A stretch of 64,000 nucleotides of DNA from Mesorhizobium sp. NZP2077 (GTDB lineage Bacteria > Pseudomonadota > Alphaproteobacteria > Rhizobiales > Rhizobiaceae), in contig NZ_CP051293.1 of NCBI RefSeq assembly GCF_013170805.1, positions 6,392,001-6,456,000 of the forward strand, in the 5' to 3' direction. Shown here in pieces: positions 43,454 through 52,719 of the stretch. The position numbers and the translations under genes were made by a program. How positions within the stretch are numbered: position 1 is the first letter of the stretch; each line of letters opens with the position of its first letter. Under the pieces are notes generated by a model. It saw only the letters and a list, made by a program, of their open reading frames with translations, did no database searches and was not told where the DNA came from.

Positions 43454-43816
43454 ATGAAGATGAGAAGTGAAGTACCGAGCAAGGGGTTGGAATGGACCAA
43501 CCTGATACTCGGCGCAGGCTTAGCCTTCGCCGCTATCACATTCGCCGGGCTGCCTGCCGCGGCTTGGAACGCCGGGGTCGTCGGCGCGCTGATCGTGTGC
43601 GGTTCCGCCGTGGCCCTCTATCGCTACGGGGACTGGGCGGAATGGTCCAACCTCATTTTAGGATGCTGGGCGGTGGCGGCTCCGTTTGCGCTCGGCTTCG
43701 GATCGGCGCAGGGCCCGATGTGGACGCATGTCCTGATCGGACTTTGCGTAGCGGTATTCGCTACCCTGCAGCTGATGGCAAGTCGCCGGGCACAGGCTCA
43801 TTCGAGCACCAACTAA
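43454..43816 (+). CDS. SPW-repeat membrane protein
   Basis: A 120-residue protein with four hydrophobic helices and two copies of an SPW-like repeat, GLEWTNLILGAGLAFA and WAEWSNLILGCWAVAAPFAL. The family consists of small inner-membrane proteins of unknown function, often near stress genes. A GGAGATGAAG ribosome-binding site precedes the start. Alone between gaps of 230 and 390 bases. Confidence 0.78.
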   Translation: MKMRSEVPSKGLEWTNLILGAGLAFAAITFAGLPAAAWNAGVVGALIVCGSAVALYRYGDWAEWSNLILGCWAVAAPFALGFGSAQGPMWTHVLIGLCVAVFATLQLMASRRAQAHSSTN

Positions 43817-44210
43817 CGCCGACTGCCGGAGGTCGTCACGGCGCAGCATGTTATCGGCTTGCTTCCTGCCGTGACGCCTCCAACGGTGCCGACGCGGCTC
43901 CGCTTCAGCCCTTCAGCAAAGCGTACGCGTTCGAACCGAAACGGGAGCAGCCTATACTCAAGTCTAGAGTGCCTAATCAAATCACCAGGCCCTAGTCACC
44001 CATTGTCGTGTTGCGCCGCCCTCAATCCTTCCGGTACGTCAGATATCGAGGGAAGGTGCTATCGGGCTCTATCTCCGACCATCGGGGTGCCCGAGTCGAG
44101 TTTTCTCAAGGCAGTGCAAGTGCAGTTCAGTTGACGTGTGACGGACGTGCGGCTGATAATAGTCAACCGAACACGGTCAATTCGTGTCCAGATCGCCCCG
44201 AGAGAGGATT
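43817..44210. other. intergenic stretch before the FixJ-type regulator
   Basis: About 390 bases with no recognised gene. An AGAGAGGA ribosome-binding site for the regulator lies at its right end. The ATGGAAATCCATGC motif of the second regulator module is not present here. Confidence 0.45.
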
Positions 44211-44921
44211 ATGGGCGTGGCAACTTCAGCAACTGCAGACAGCCCCATTGCAATTCTGGTCGACGATGATGCGGAGGTCCGCGACTCCTTGCAGGAGTTG
44301 CTCAGATCAGTTGGGATCGAGTCTATATCGTTTTCCTCAGCCCAGGACGTGCTAAGCGCGAAGCTTCCAAGCCGTCCGGGCTGTATCGTTCTCGATGTGC
44401 GAATGCCAGGTCTGAGCGGGATCGATCTCCAGCAGCTCCTTGCAGCCAAAGACGTAAGGACGCCAATCATCTTCCTGACGGGTCATGGCGACATTGCCAT
44501 GAGCGTCGAAGCCATGAAGGCGGGCGCGCTGGATTTCCTCACCAAACCGGTGCGCGACCAAACGTTCCTGGACGCCGTGTCGACGGCCATTGCGACCGAC
44601 ATCGCTCGAAGAGCGGCCTCAGCCGTGGCCCAAAAGAACTCGGCCCTTTACGAGACGCTTACGCCACGCGAGCGGGAGGTTCTTAGTTTTGTGGTCTCCG
44701 GCGCGATGAATAAGGAGATCGCTTTCGGTCTTGGTATCAGCGAAATCACCGTGAAGCTCCATCGGAGCAACATGATGAAAAAGATGAACGCGCGATCCGT
44801 CTCTCATCTGTTCAACGTCTGCCAGTCACTTCCAGCCGATATCCAGTGCCGGTTGAGGATAGCTTCCGCCGCAGGGAAGCCAGTCGCGGAATCGGGGGCA
44901 AGAGGGCACTTTGCGAACTGA
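44211..44921 (+). CDS. FixJ/NodW-type response regulator
   Basis: A 236-residue regulator: receiver (ILVDDDAEVRDSL, phospho-acceptor in IVLDVRMPGLSG near residue 63, lysine in FLTKPVRDQTF) and LuxR-type helix-turn-helix (LTPREREVLSFVVSGAMNKE, then IAFGLGISEITVKLHRSNMM). It is followed on the same strand by a PAS kinase after 57 bases. It is clearly paralogous to the regulator at 56944-57633. Expected to activate transcription when phosphorylated; targets unknown. Confidence 0.88.
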   Translation: MGVATSATADSPIAILVDDDAEVRDSLQELLRSVGIESISFSSAQDVLSAKLPSRPGCIVLDVRMPGLSGIDLQQLLAAKDVRTPIIFLTGHGDIAMSVEAMKAGALDFLTKPVRDQTFLDAVSTAIATDIARRAASAVAQKNSALYETLTPREREVLSFVVSGAMNKEIAFGLGISEITVKLHRSNMMKKMNARSVSHLFNVCQSLPADIQCRLRIASAAGKPVAESGARGHFAN

Positions 44922-44978
44922 GTAAACGGGGCCGCGACGACAGGTTGGACAGCGGAAGCGGCATCCAGAGGGTCTCAG

Positions 44979-46817
44979 ATGGAACTAACCTCATCGCAGC
45001 AACGTCGTGCCGTGGCTGCGGGTATAAGTATTGCGTGCCTCTTGGTTACGCTGTTGACCCGCGACCCATCTGGCCTGCTGGTCGTGGTTGCAATCGTGTG
45101 CATCTGCCTGGGCTGGAGGGCCGGATTGGTGGCCGTCGCAGCCACAAGCTTGATGTCGGCGGTTATGTTGCTGTCGCCGCTTTACGGGACGGAAAGGAGT
45201 TCCGCCCGGTTCGCCGCGTTTGTATTCGGGGCTTTTGCAGTATGGCTGGTGGTGAAGATCTTCAGGACCATTAGCTTTTACGACCGGGCTTACCAGGGCC
45301 CCGGGGCGGGTATCGCTCACACCCCCGGCCTCGGCTGGTCGGCCTATCCGGACGGACGCCTTCGGTTCCTCAATCCGGCTGCCCTCAAGTACATTGGGGT
45401 CACAGCCGAAGAAATGCGCGAGGTCATGGATGCCGACGACTTTTCCTGGTGGCGGAGATTTGTCCATCCCGACGATGCAGAGACGAGCATGGCGCAGTGG
45501 CGCCACAGCCTGAATACGGGCGAGCCGATGATCGCGGAAAAGCGTTTGCGGCGCTTCGATGGCACCTATCGGTGGTTTCGCGATACGGGTGTTGCCTCGC
45601 ACGATGAGCGGGGGCGGATCGTCGGCTGGTACGGCCATACCGAGGACATAGACGACGGGCGCAAAGCGGAAGCCGCGCTGCGTAAGAGCGAGAGGGAACT
45701 CAGGCTGTTGGTCGATACGGTTCCCACCATGATATGGCTGATGACGCCGGCTGGATTGCCGTACTATTTCAACAAACGGTTCGTCGACTGGTCGGGCATC
45801 GACCCCGTCCAGGAAGAACCGCGAGGCACACGGCAATTCGCCTCTCATGTGGAGTTGTTCCATCCAGACGACAGGGCGAGCGTCAAGGCCGTCTTCCAGA
45901 AGTCGTTTGCCCGCGGAGAGCCGCTTCAGCACAAAGGTCGGCTGTGCCGGAAGGACGGCGAATATCGCTGGATCGATTCGCGCTTCGAACCGCTTCGCGA
46001 CGAAGACGGTACGATCCTGCGCTGGTATGGCGTCAACTTCGACATCGACGACGAGGTCCGCGCTCAGGAATCCCTGCGTCTGGCAGACGAGCGGCTCGCG
46101 CGCGCCCTGCGCGCCGCCAGCCTGTCCGAGCTGTCGGTGTCCATTGCGCACGAACTCAACCAGCCGCTCCAGGCGGTCGTGGCCAACGCCGGCGCATTCC
46201 AGAGGTGGCTGAGTGCCGACCCGCCTAACTTCAATCACGCCAGCCGCGTCGCCCAGAAGATCATCAGAAACGCCGACGCGGCAGCGCAGGTGATCGGCCG
46301 CATCCGGGCGCTGTTCAGCAAGGCCGAAAGCGAGCCGCACGCGATCGATCTGAACGCAGTGATCGGCGAAGTGTGTGATCTTCTGAGTGATAGGCTGGCA
46401 TCGGCCAACGTCGAACTTGACCTCCACCTCGATCCTGGTCTTCCAGCGACAATAGCCGATCACGTGCAGATGGAGCAGGTCGTCCTGAACCTCGTGCGCA
46501 ACGGTATCGAAGCAATGCAAGACGTCGGCATCGACGTGCGAAGCTTGCGGATCGTGTCGCGGCATCAGAATGACGCAACAGTCGAAGTCGAGGTGCGAGA
46601 TCGCGGTCATGGGCTTAGCAATCCGGAACGAATCTTCGACGCGTTTTACACGACCAAGCCAGATGGAATGGGAATGGGCCTGGCGATCTGCCGCTCGATT
46701 GTCGAGGCTCACCGCGGACGAATTTGGGCGGAAAATGTCGAGACAGGAGGGGCATCCATAGCCTTCAGCCTCCCTGTCCGCACCGCCGACTCGAGCAAGA
46801 TACTGCCGCGACAGTAA
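44979..46817 (+). CDS. membrane-anchored double-PAS sensor histidine kinase
   Basis: A 612-residue kinase. Three or four N-terminal hydrophobic helices (about residues 12-95) anchor it; two PAS/PAC units follow (about 120-240 and 245-370). The kinase core has the histidine in SVSIAHELNQPLQAVVANAG and ATPase motifs LVRNGIEAMQD, VRDRGHGL and GMGMGLAICRSIVEAHRGRI. This resembles the NodV/FixL-like kinases. It should phosphorylate the adjacent regulator. Its catalytic core is closely related to that of the giant kinase at 58971-63362. Confidence 0.88.
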   Translation: MELTSSQQRRAVAAGISIACLLVTLLTRDPSGLLVVVAIVCICLGWRAGLVAVAATSLMSAVMLLSPLYGTERSSARFAAFVFGAFAVWLVVKIFRTISFYDRAYQGPGAGIAHTPGLGWSAYPDGRLRFLNPAALKYIGVTAEEMREVMDADDFSWWRRFVHPDDAETSMAQWRHSLNTGEPMIAEKRLRRFDGTYRWFRDTGVASHDERGRIVGWYGHTEDIDDGRKAEAALRKSERELRLLVDTVPTMIWLMTPAGLPYYFNKRFVDWSGIDPVQEEPRGTRQFASHVELFHPDDRASVKAVFQKSFARGEPLQHKGRLCRKDGEYRWIDSRFEPLRDEDGTILRWYGVNFDIDDEVRAQESLRLADERLARALRAASLSELSVSIAHELNQPLQAVVANAGAFQRWLSADPPNFNHASRVAQKIIRNADAAAQVIGRIRALFSKAESEPHAIDLNAVIGEVCDLLSDRLASANVELDLHLDPGLPATIADHVQMEQVVLNLVRNGIEAMQDVGIDVRSLRIVSRHQNDATVEVEVRDRGHGLSNPERIFDAFYTTKPDGMGMGLAICRSIVEAHRGRIWAENVETGGASIAFSLPVRTADSSKILPRQ

Positions 46818-46834
46818 GCGCCTGAGTGAGCTCG

Positions 46835-47824
46835 TCAGAGGTTGATCCGCGGGTCGGCCATCGATTGCCCGATCTCGATGAGCGTGTTGACCAGAATGTA
46901 CAGTATTCCGAAGATGATGGCGACGCCCAGCACCGCCGGAAGATCGGCGCTGGCAAGAGCCTGGACCGTGTAAAGACCAAGGCCCGGCCATCCGAAAACG
47001 CGCTCGACGATAAGCAAATTGCCGAAGAGAAGGCGGACTTGCAGGCCGAGCATGGATAGTGGGGCCGTGGCGGCATTGCGCAAACCGTGGCGCAAGAGCA
47101 CCTTTGTCTCGCTGAGACCCTTGCCACGTGCCGTCCGAACATAAGGCTCACTCATAACTTCGTGCAGTGCGCCGTTCAGGCTTCGACCAACCGCGATGCC
47201 GATAGGCAGCGCCAAAGCAAGCGCTGGCAAGAGCAGGTGTCGTAGCGCGTCGAAGCTGACCTCGGGGCGGCCGAGCAGTATTCCATCAATGACATTCAAT
47301 CCCGTAGGACCCGCGAAGTCGCGGTACCCAAGCCTACCCGCGCCGGGAAGCCAATCGAATCGGAACCAGAAAAAGTAGCTGAGAAGCAAGGCCGACAGGA
47401 AGATCGGCGTGGAGCCCGCGCCCACCATAACGAGCCTTATGCCGCCCGAACCCGGTATCAGAAACTGAAGCACTGCCATGAGGAGCGCAAGCGCCACACC
47501 CAAAGCGATCGACGCCAGTCCCAGTTCCAGTGTGGCGGGAAGATATTGCCGTATGTCGTCAGATACCGGCCGACGTGTCCTTACCGACGTCCCAAGATCC
47601 GCATGGGCGAGGCGCGATAGAAAGCGCCCATACTGAATGACAGCCGGGTCATCCAGGCCGAGTTCCTTGCGCACTGCCTCGACCGTTTCCGGCGGAGCGT
47701 TCGGTCCGGCAATGGCTCGCGCTGGGTCGGCCGGGATCACGCTTTGCAGCCCGAACACGATGAAGCTCATCATGAGGAGAACGACGATGGCACCGACGAT
47801 GCTTTTGGCGAGATATGTCAGCAT
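46835..47824 (-). CDS. peptide/nickel-type ABC transporter permease (DppB-like)
   Basis: A 329-residue permease, last gene of a four-gene leftward operon. The N-terminal helix (AIVVLLMMSFIVFGLQSVIP) and the DppB family features LGLDDPAVIQYGRFLSRLAH and the cytoplasmic loop YVRTARGKGLSETKVLLRHG are present. With the DppC-like partner it forms the channel for an oligopeptide, opine or metal-chelate type substrate. It starts one base after the partner gene ends. It converges with the kinase on the other strand, with 17 bases between stops. Confidence 0.88.
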   Translation of the reverse strand: MLTYLAKSIVGAIVVLLMMSFIVFGLQSVIPADPARAIAGPNAPPETVEAVRKELGLDDPAVIQYGRFLSRLAHADLGTSVRTRRPVSDDIRQYLPATLELGLASIALGVALALLMAVLQFLIPGSGGIRLVMVGAGSTPIFLSALLLSYFFWFRFDWLPGAGRLGYRDFAGPTGLNVIDGILLGRPEVSFDALRHLLLPALALALPIGIAVGRSLNGALHEVMSEPYVRTARGKGLSETKVLLRHGLRNAATAPLSMLGLQVRLLFGNLLIVERVFGWPGLGLYTVQALASADLPAVLGVAIIFGILYILVNTLIEIGQSMADPRINL

Positions 47825-48688
47825 CTACACCCCCCTTAGCGCGGCGCGAATTCCGTCACCTGCAAGGTTGGCGAGAAGGCACAGAAGAAAGATGATCGCA
47901 GCCGGGAGGATTGGCAGCCACCAATGGACAGTCAGACTGTCGAGCGTGCGCGACGTCATTGCTCCGAGTTCAGGCGCTGGTGCAGGCAGTCCAAGGCCAA
48001 GGAACGACATCAGCGACAGCGTCATGATGACGTTGGCGACGTCCAGTGACGCTCCGATGAGCAAGGCCGGCAACACTCCCGGCAACAAGTAACGCAGCAG
48101 CAGACGCGGACCGCGTACCCCGGCCATGCGCGCTGCCTCAACGTGAGGACGGGCCTTGAGACGACGAATTTCATCGCGGGATATGCGCGCGTACCAGGGC
48201 CACCAGAAAATGGCGAGCGCGATCACCGTGTTGACAAGCCCGGGGCCAACTGCAGCCACGAAAGCGAGCGCGATCAGCGTTGATGGAAGGACGATGAACA
48301 AGTCGACGATCCGCCCTATGACCAGATCGACCTTGTCGCCCATCAGGCCCGAAATCAGTCCGACCAGGGAGCCCACAGTGAGAGTGAAAGCGATGATGGC
48401 GAGCCCCGACAGCCAGGTGTACTGAACGCCGAGGATGACCCGCGAGAACAGGTCGCGGCCGATCTCGTCGGTGCCGAACCAATGTCCGGCCGAGGGCGGC
48501 AGGTAGGCCGCGGCGACACGCAGTTGTGGGTCGAACGGCGTGATCCACGGCGCCAGCGCGGCCACGAGGGTGACGACAGGCACACCGATAATGCCAGCGC
48601 TTTCAAGCCAGCCGGCACGTCGGAAGAAATCGCGCCAGTTGAAACGAGGCCGCGCCGGCGGCGCGTCCCAGCTTGACCTGCCGGTCAT
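47825..48688 (-). CDS. peptide/nickel-type ABC transporter permease (DppC-like)
   Basis: A 287-residue permease with N-terminal helix (GIIGVPVVTLVAALAPWITP), the DppC signature FGTDEIGRDLFSRVILGVQY and the EAA-type loop HVEAARMAGVRGPRLLLRYL. Five to six hydrophobic helices are visible. Its start overlaps the ATPase gene stop by four bases (ATGA). Partner of the DppB-like protein; substrate unknown. Confidence 0.88.
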   Translation of the reverse strand: MTGRSSWDAPPARPRFNWRDFFRRAGWLESAGIIGVPVVTLVAALAPWITPFDPQLRVAAAYLPPSAGHWFGTDEIGRDLFSRVILGVQYTWLSGLAIIAFTLTVGSLVGLISGLMGDKVDLVIGRIVDLFIVLPSTLIALAFVAAVGPGLVNTVIALAIFWWPWYARISRDEIRRLKARPHVEAARMAGVRGPRLLLRYLLPGVLPALLIGASLDVANVIMTLSLMSFLGLGLPAPAPELGAMTSRTLDSLTVHWWLPILPAAIIFLLCLLANLAGDGIRAALRGV

Positions 48689-50475
48689 CGTCCGCCTCCT
48701 GCTTGTGGGCTAGGCATTGCTGCAATGAGAGACCGTGTGTAGGCGGACTGTGGTGCGGCAACGATGGCATCTGGATCGGCAACCTCGACCAACTCGCCGC
48801 CCTTCAGCACCGCGATACGGTCGGCGATGATCCTGGCGGCCGCCAGATCGTGGGTCACGAACAGCATCGCCATGTCGAGCCGCCGGCGAAGATCACTCAG
48901 GAGGTTCAAGGTGGTGGCCGCCAGCGACACGTCCATGGCGCTGATTGGCTCATCGCAGAGCAGAAGCCTCGGGGGGACGATTACCGCGCGAGCCAAAACG
49001 GCGCGCTGGCATTGCCCGACCGACATCTCGGCCGGCAGCGCGTCCATCAGGACCGGATCGAGGCCGACTAGCTTGATTGCCTCTCCCACGCGACGGCGGC
49101 CGTAGTCACTGTCCAGCGAAACGCCCCGCAGGCGCTCGCCGATCTGCTCGCCGATCGTCAGCCACGGCGTCAACGCCGCGACGGGGTCTTGAAACACGAC
49201 TTGCGGAGGAAGCTTGTCGAAGCGGGTAACGGTGCCGCTCTCGGGCACCATGAGTCCGGCGGCAATCCTTAGAAGGGTAGACTTGCCGGCACCACTCTCG
49301 CCCACCAGGGCCACGCACTCGCCAAGCTTGATTGTGAGGCTGACAGACCTGAGAACGGGCTGCGATTGACGCCCCCAAAACGAGCGGTTGCCTGTCGGAT
49401 ATGTCTTACTGACGTTGTGTAGTCTCAAGGCGGCGGTTTCCTGTATCGCCGGAGCCGGCCATGGCTTCGCGTCGACGCGCTGCGCTGAGACAAAAGGGGC
49501 TTGTTCCTGGTGAAGGCAAGCAACTGCGCCGCCGTGGACGGAAGCAGCCGCCAACGGGGGCCGGACTGCCGTGCAATCAGGCTGGGCGATCGGGCAACGT
49601 GGCGCGTAGGCGCAGGCGCTCGCCACATTTGTGGACGGCATGTGCTCGGACGGAAGTGTGAGCAGCGGCCGCCGCCGATCGGAGTCCAGATCGTATCGGG
49701 CGGCGAGCAGGCCGATTGAATAGGGATGCGCGGCATTGCGGGCCACGTCCTGCATGCGACCCATTTCAACGATGCGTCCGGCGTAGAGAATCAGGACGCG
49801 GTCGGCCAGTGAGGCCGCCACGGTTAGATCATGCGTAACGAACAGAATTGCGGTCTGCTGGTCGCGGGTGAGATCGCGCAACAGGTCGAGGATTTGCGCC
49901 TGCACGGTGACGTCGAGCGCAGTGGTGGGTTCATCGGCGATGAGCAGTTTCGGTCTCGCCATCATCGCCATGGCAATAAGCACTCGCTGACGCTGCCCAC
50001 CCGACAGGCGATGTGGAAGCGCATCGGCGATGCGGCCCGGGTCAGGCAGGCCGGTTCGGCTGAGCCAGTCCTCGATTGATCCCCCGTTGGATTCCCGCAT
50101 CTGGTGACGGATCGTCATCGTGGGGTTAAGCGCGCCCATCGGATCTTGCGGGATGGCGCGGACGAGGCGGCGGCGGGCCGACCGCCACGTGCGGCTTCCC
50201 GCGCCGACGAGTTCGATTCCGGAAAGTCGGATCGAGCCCTCAACCCGCGGCTGGAATTCCCTCGGCAGCAGCCCCTGAAGGGTCAGCCCGATGCTCGTCT
50301 TTCCGGAACCACTTTCCCCGACCAGTGCGACGACCTCGCCAGGAAACATGTCGAAAGTGATGCCATCGATGACACGGGAAGGCCGGCCTTCACGGCTGAG
50401 AACGACTGAAAGGTCTTTGACGGCGAGGACAGGCTCGGTCACGGAACTGGACATTCGGTGCGAGTGCTTGACCAT
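48685..50475 (-). CDS. fused double ABC ATPase (DppD-DppF type)
   Basis: A 596-residue protein with two complete ATPase domains in one chain. The first has Walker A ALVGESGSGKTSIG, signature RLSGGQRQRVLIA and Walker B LLIADEPTTALDVT, plus the family CAYAPRCPIAQPDC cysteine segment near residue 290. The second has Walker A ALVGESGAGKSTLL, a divergent signature EMSVGQCQRAVLA and Walker B LLLCDEPISAMDVS. In most Dpp systems these are separate proteins. The signature of the second domain (SVGQC for SGGQ) is unusual and may lower its activity. Confidence 0.87.
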   Translation of the reverse strand: MVKHSHRMSSSVTEPVLAVKDLSVVLSREGRPSRVIDGITFDMFPGEVVALVGESGSGKTSIGLTLQGLLPREFQPRVEGSIRLSGIELVGAGSRTWRSARRRLVRAIPQDPMGALNPTMTIRHQMRESNGGSIEDWLSRTGLPDPGRIADALPHRLSGGQRQRVLIAMAMMARPKLLIADEPTTALDVTVQAQILDLLRDLTRDQQTAILFVTHDLTVAASLADRVLILYAGRIVEMGRMQDVARNAAHPYSIGLLAARYDLDSDRRRPLLTLPSEHMPSTNVASACAYAPRCPIAQPDCTAVRPPLAAASVHGGAVACLHQEQAPFVSAQRVDAKPWPAPAIQETAALRLHNVSKTYPTGNRSFWGRQSQPVLRSVSLTIKLGECVALVGESGAGKSTLLRIAAGLMVPESGTVTRFDKLPPQVVFQDPVAALTPWLTIGEQIGERLRGVSLDSDYGRRRVGEAIKLVGLDPVLMDALPAEMSVGQCQRAVLARAVIVPPRLLLCDEPISAMDVSLAATTLNLLSDLRRRLDMAMLFVTHDLAAARIIADRIAVLKGGELVEVADPDAIVAAPQSAYTRSLIAAMPSPQAGGGR

Positions 50476-50521
50476 CTGCGGTGCGAGCCTGACCTTTGAG
50501 AACTAACCGGATGGCCGACGT

Positions 50522-52078
50522 TCAGGGCCCCCAACGAACGGTAGCGAAGTCGATGTTGCCGGGCGGGTTCACAGGGCGGAGTCCAAGGTCCTTCAGACCC
50601 TTGGCGTGGACCACCACATCGTTGACATTGACCAGCGGGATGACGATGCCGGCATCGAAATACATCTGCCCCGCTCTCTCGTAGAGAGCGTTGCGCTCTT
50701 TGACATCCGTCAACTGCCCAGCCTGGTTTACGATGGCATCGGCTTCCCGCAGCACCCGGCCAAAAAAGTTGAGGGGCGCGTCCTTTGTAAAAAAGACCTT
50801 GGCCTGGTTCTCCGGATGAGCGGCGTCCGGGCCTGCGATCGTCAGCAGCAAGTCGGGAGGGCTGGGGTCGCCCTTCAACGCATAAGCAGCACCGGAGGGC
50901 AGCACGTAAGCCGTTGCCTTTACGCCGATCAATGCCAGTTGCGCGATCATCAGGTCGGCGATGCGGGCGTAGCTCGGGGCCGCGCTATGGAGGCCAATGA
51001 CCAAATGGACCGCGCCATGTTTGGCGATTGCGGCTTTCGCCGCCTCAAAGTCGGTCGGGAACCGGATCGGATTCACCGGATCGAGCATCACGTTCGGATA
51101 TACCGACCTCGACAGGCTTGCGAACTCGCCAAAGGCATCCTTGACCCAAAGCGCCGGGTTCATCGCTGTCAGAACGGCCTTGCGGATCTCCGCGTCATCA
51201 AGCGGCGAGTTCGGCTTAACGAACAGATCGTACGGTATCATGCTCGGGGCGGTGGTGATCTCCAAAGTCCCCGGCAGGCTGGTTAGTTGCGCGAACGGAT
51301 AATTGATCGGCACGGCATCGATCGTACCCGCCTGCAATTGAAGTATCTGCTGGCTGATATCGGGAACGACCGAAATCTGGATCTGCTGGAAGAACGGTCT
51401 GTTCCCCCAATAGGCGTCGTTGCGTTCGAGCACATAGCGCTGTCCGCGTTTGAATTCAGCCAGTTTGAATGGACCTGTGCCGACCGCATGCTCATTGAGC
51501 CAAGTCGTCGCGGAATCGCCGCTATCATGGTCGGCGAGCGCTGACGGACTGATGACCTTGGGCCCCCATGGGCTGGAAAGGGCATCGAGGAACGAAGGCT
51601 GGGAATGGCCCAGGGTGAGAACGACCGTCGAATCGTCGGGCGCCTTCATGTCCTTCACGTTGGCCAGGAAGTAACTCAGGATCATTCGATGATCGCGGCG
51701 CCGCTCGAACGACTTTATGACCGCCGCCGCATTGAAGGGCGTGCCATCGTGGAACTTGGCACCTTCGACCAAATGGAAGGTGTAGGTCAGGCCATCGTCC
51801 GAAATGTCCCAACTCCTGGCGAGCAAGCCAACGATCTTGGTCGAACCGGGCTCGTATTGGACTAGACCCTGGTAGACGTTGTCGATTGCGCTTATCGCTC
51901 CGGTCTCAAAGCCGTTGTCCGGGTCAAACGAGCCTATATCGGCCACGTAGGGTATGCGGAGCGCTCCATCGGCGTAGGCCGGCGCTACGGAAATCAGCAA
52001 ACCAATCAAGAGCGGCAGGATCCGCAGACAGAAGCTGCGCTTGCCGGATCGTTCTGTTGGGTGAGCGCGTCCCTGCAT
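50522..52078 (-). CDS. ABC transporter substrate-binding protein, family 5
   Basis: A 518-residue periplasmic binding protein of the SBP_bac_5 (DppA/NikA/OppA) family. It has a signal peptide (CLRILPLLIGLLISVAPAYA), then family features DNVYQGLVQYEPGSTKIVGL, LARSWDISDDGLTYTFHLVE and KFHDGTPFNAAAVIKSFERR. I choose the ATG at 52078 because upstream codons are not conserved-looking. First gene of the operon; two palindromes lie in its upstream region. The ligand class (peptide, opine, nickel chelate) cannot be told from sequence. Confidence 0.87.
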   Translation of the reverse strand: MQGRAHPTERSGKRSFCLRILPLLIGLLISVAPAYADGALRIPYVADIGSFDPDNGFETGAISAIDNVYQGLVQYEPGSTKIVGLLARSWDISDDGLTYTFHLVEGAKFHDGTPFNAAAVIKSFERRRDHRMILSYFLANVKDMKAPDDSTVVLTLGHSQPSFLDALSSPWGPKVISPSALADHDSGDSATTWLNEHAVGTGPFKLAEFKRGQRYVLERNDAYWGNRPFFQQIQISVVPDISQQILQLQAGTIDAVPINYPFAQLTSLPGTLEITTAPSMIPYDLFVKPNSPLDDAEIRKAVLTAMNPALWVKDAFGEFASLSRSVYPNVMLDPVNPIRFPTDFEAAKAAIAKHGAVHLVIGLHSAAPSYARIADLMIAQLALIGVKATAYVLPSGAAYALKGDPSPPDLLLTIAGPDAAHPENQAKVFFTKDAPLNFFGRVLREADAIVNQAGQLTDVKERNALYERAGQMYFDAGIVIPLVNVNDVVVHAKGLKDLGLRPVNPPGNIDFATVRWGP

Positions 52079-52242
52079 GTATATTCCGGTCAGGCCTGAT
52101 CCTCTCAGCGGCTGCAGCAAGGCCGCCCACAATCGATGCAGTGGCCAGAAAGGCCATCTCTGGTTCAGGTGAACTCGGTGTTCGCCCATCCCAATGAAGT
52201 TTTTCGATCGTTGATCGCCACCTCCTGGAGTAACCAGGCGGT

Positions 52243-52260
52243 GTACCGTTCAGACGGTAC
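52243..52260. promoter_or_regulatory. operator-like palindrome upstream of the SBP operon
   Basis: GTACCGTTCAGACGGTAC is a perfect 7-base inverted repeat with a 4-base centre, the size and look of a TetR-family operator. It is about 165 bases before the binding-protein start. No regulator gene is adjacent. Confidence 0.45.
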
Positions 52261-52304
52261 TACTGCCGGTCTGTCCGGGTCTATAGAGTCCTCGGCACTG
52301 GTTA

Positions 52305-52324
52305 CCCTATGCCTGAGCATAGGG
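52305..52324. promoter_or_regulatory. second hairpin upstream of the SBP operon
   Basis: CCCTATGC and GCATAGGG form a perfect 8-base stem around CTGA. It is 45 bases from the first palindrome. It lacks a T-run on either strand; an operator or an attenuator is possible. Confidence 0.35.
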
Positions 52325-52452
52325 TGCTGCCCGCCACCTGGCTGCCCACCGCCCATCAATAGGACCTGCGCGCGTGCGCTGACAGCCCACTCGGCGTGGT
52401 ACTTCATTCATCAGCGATCATGGCTTCACGGATCGTCCGCCGTCAGACCGCC

Positions 52453-52719
52453 CTAGCCGTCCCGGCGCTTGACCCAGCAAGCGAGTTCGATGGCGCAGTG
52501 GTCGGGTTCCACAATCAAGGACATAAGCTGACAGAACAAGCAGTCGGGCCGTCGTTCAGCAATGCGAGCGCACAACGTCTGCCCTCGTGGACCGCCCGAG
52601 ATGCGATTCAATATACGCGAAAGGTTGCCAAGGACGGTTATCGTATGGCCCCAGAAATTGGGAGAGCCAACGGAGAAGAGTCCATCCCTATTCATCGTAT
52701 CCATCCGTGACGTGGCCAT
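52453..52719 (-). CDS. hypothetical 88-residue protein
   Basis: The frame includes FSVGSPNFWGHTITVLGNLS, RIAERRPDCLFCQLMSLIVE and a C-terminal CAIELACWVKRR. A CLFC pair and several tryptophans give it the look of a real small protein rather than a shadow, and no competing gene lies on the opposite strand. The start may be the ATG at 52719, 52704 or 52695. Family not recognised. Confidence 0.4.
   Translation of the reverse strand: MATSRMDTMNRDGLFSVGSPNFWGHTITVLGNLSRILNRISGGPRGQTLCARIAERRPDCLFCQLMSLIVEPDHCAIELACWVKRRDG

Noticed and set aside
44991..46991. A 666-codon minus-strand frame opposite the PAS kinase
   Set aside because: Antisense to a kinase with all motifs intact; no start signal and no recognisable domain.
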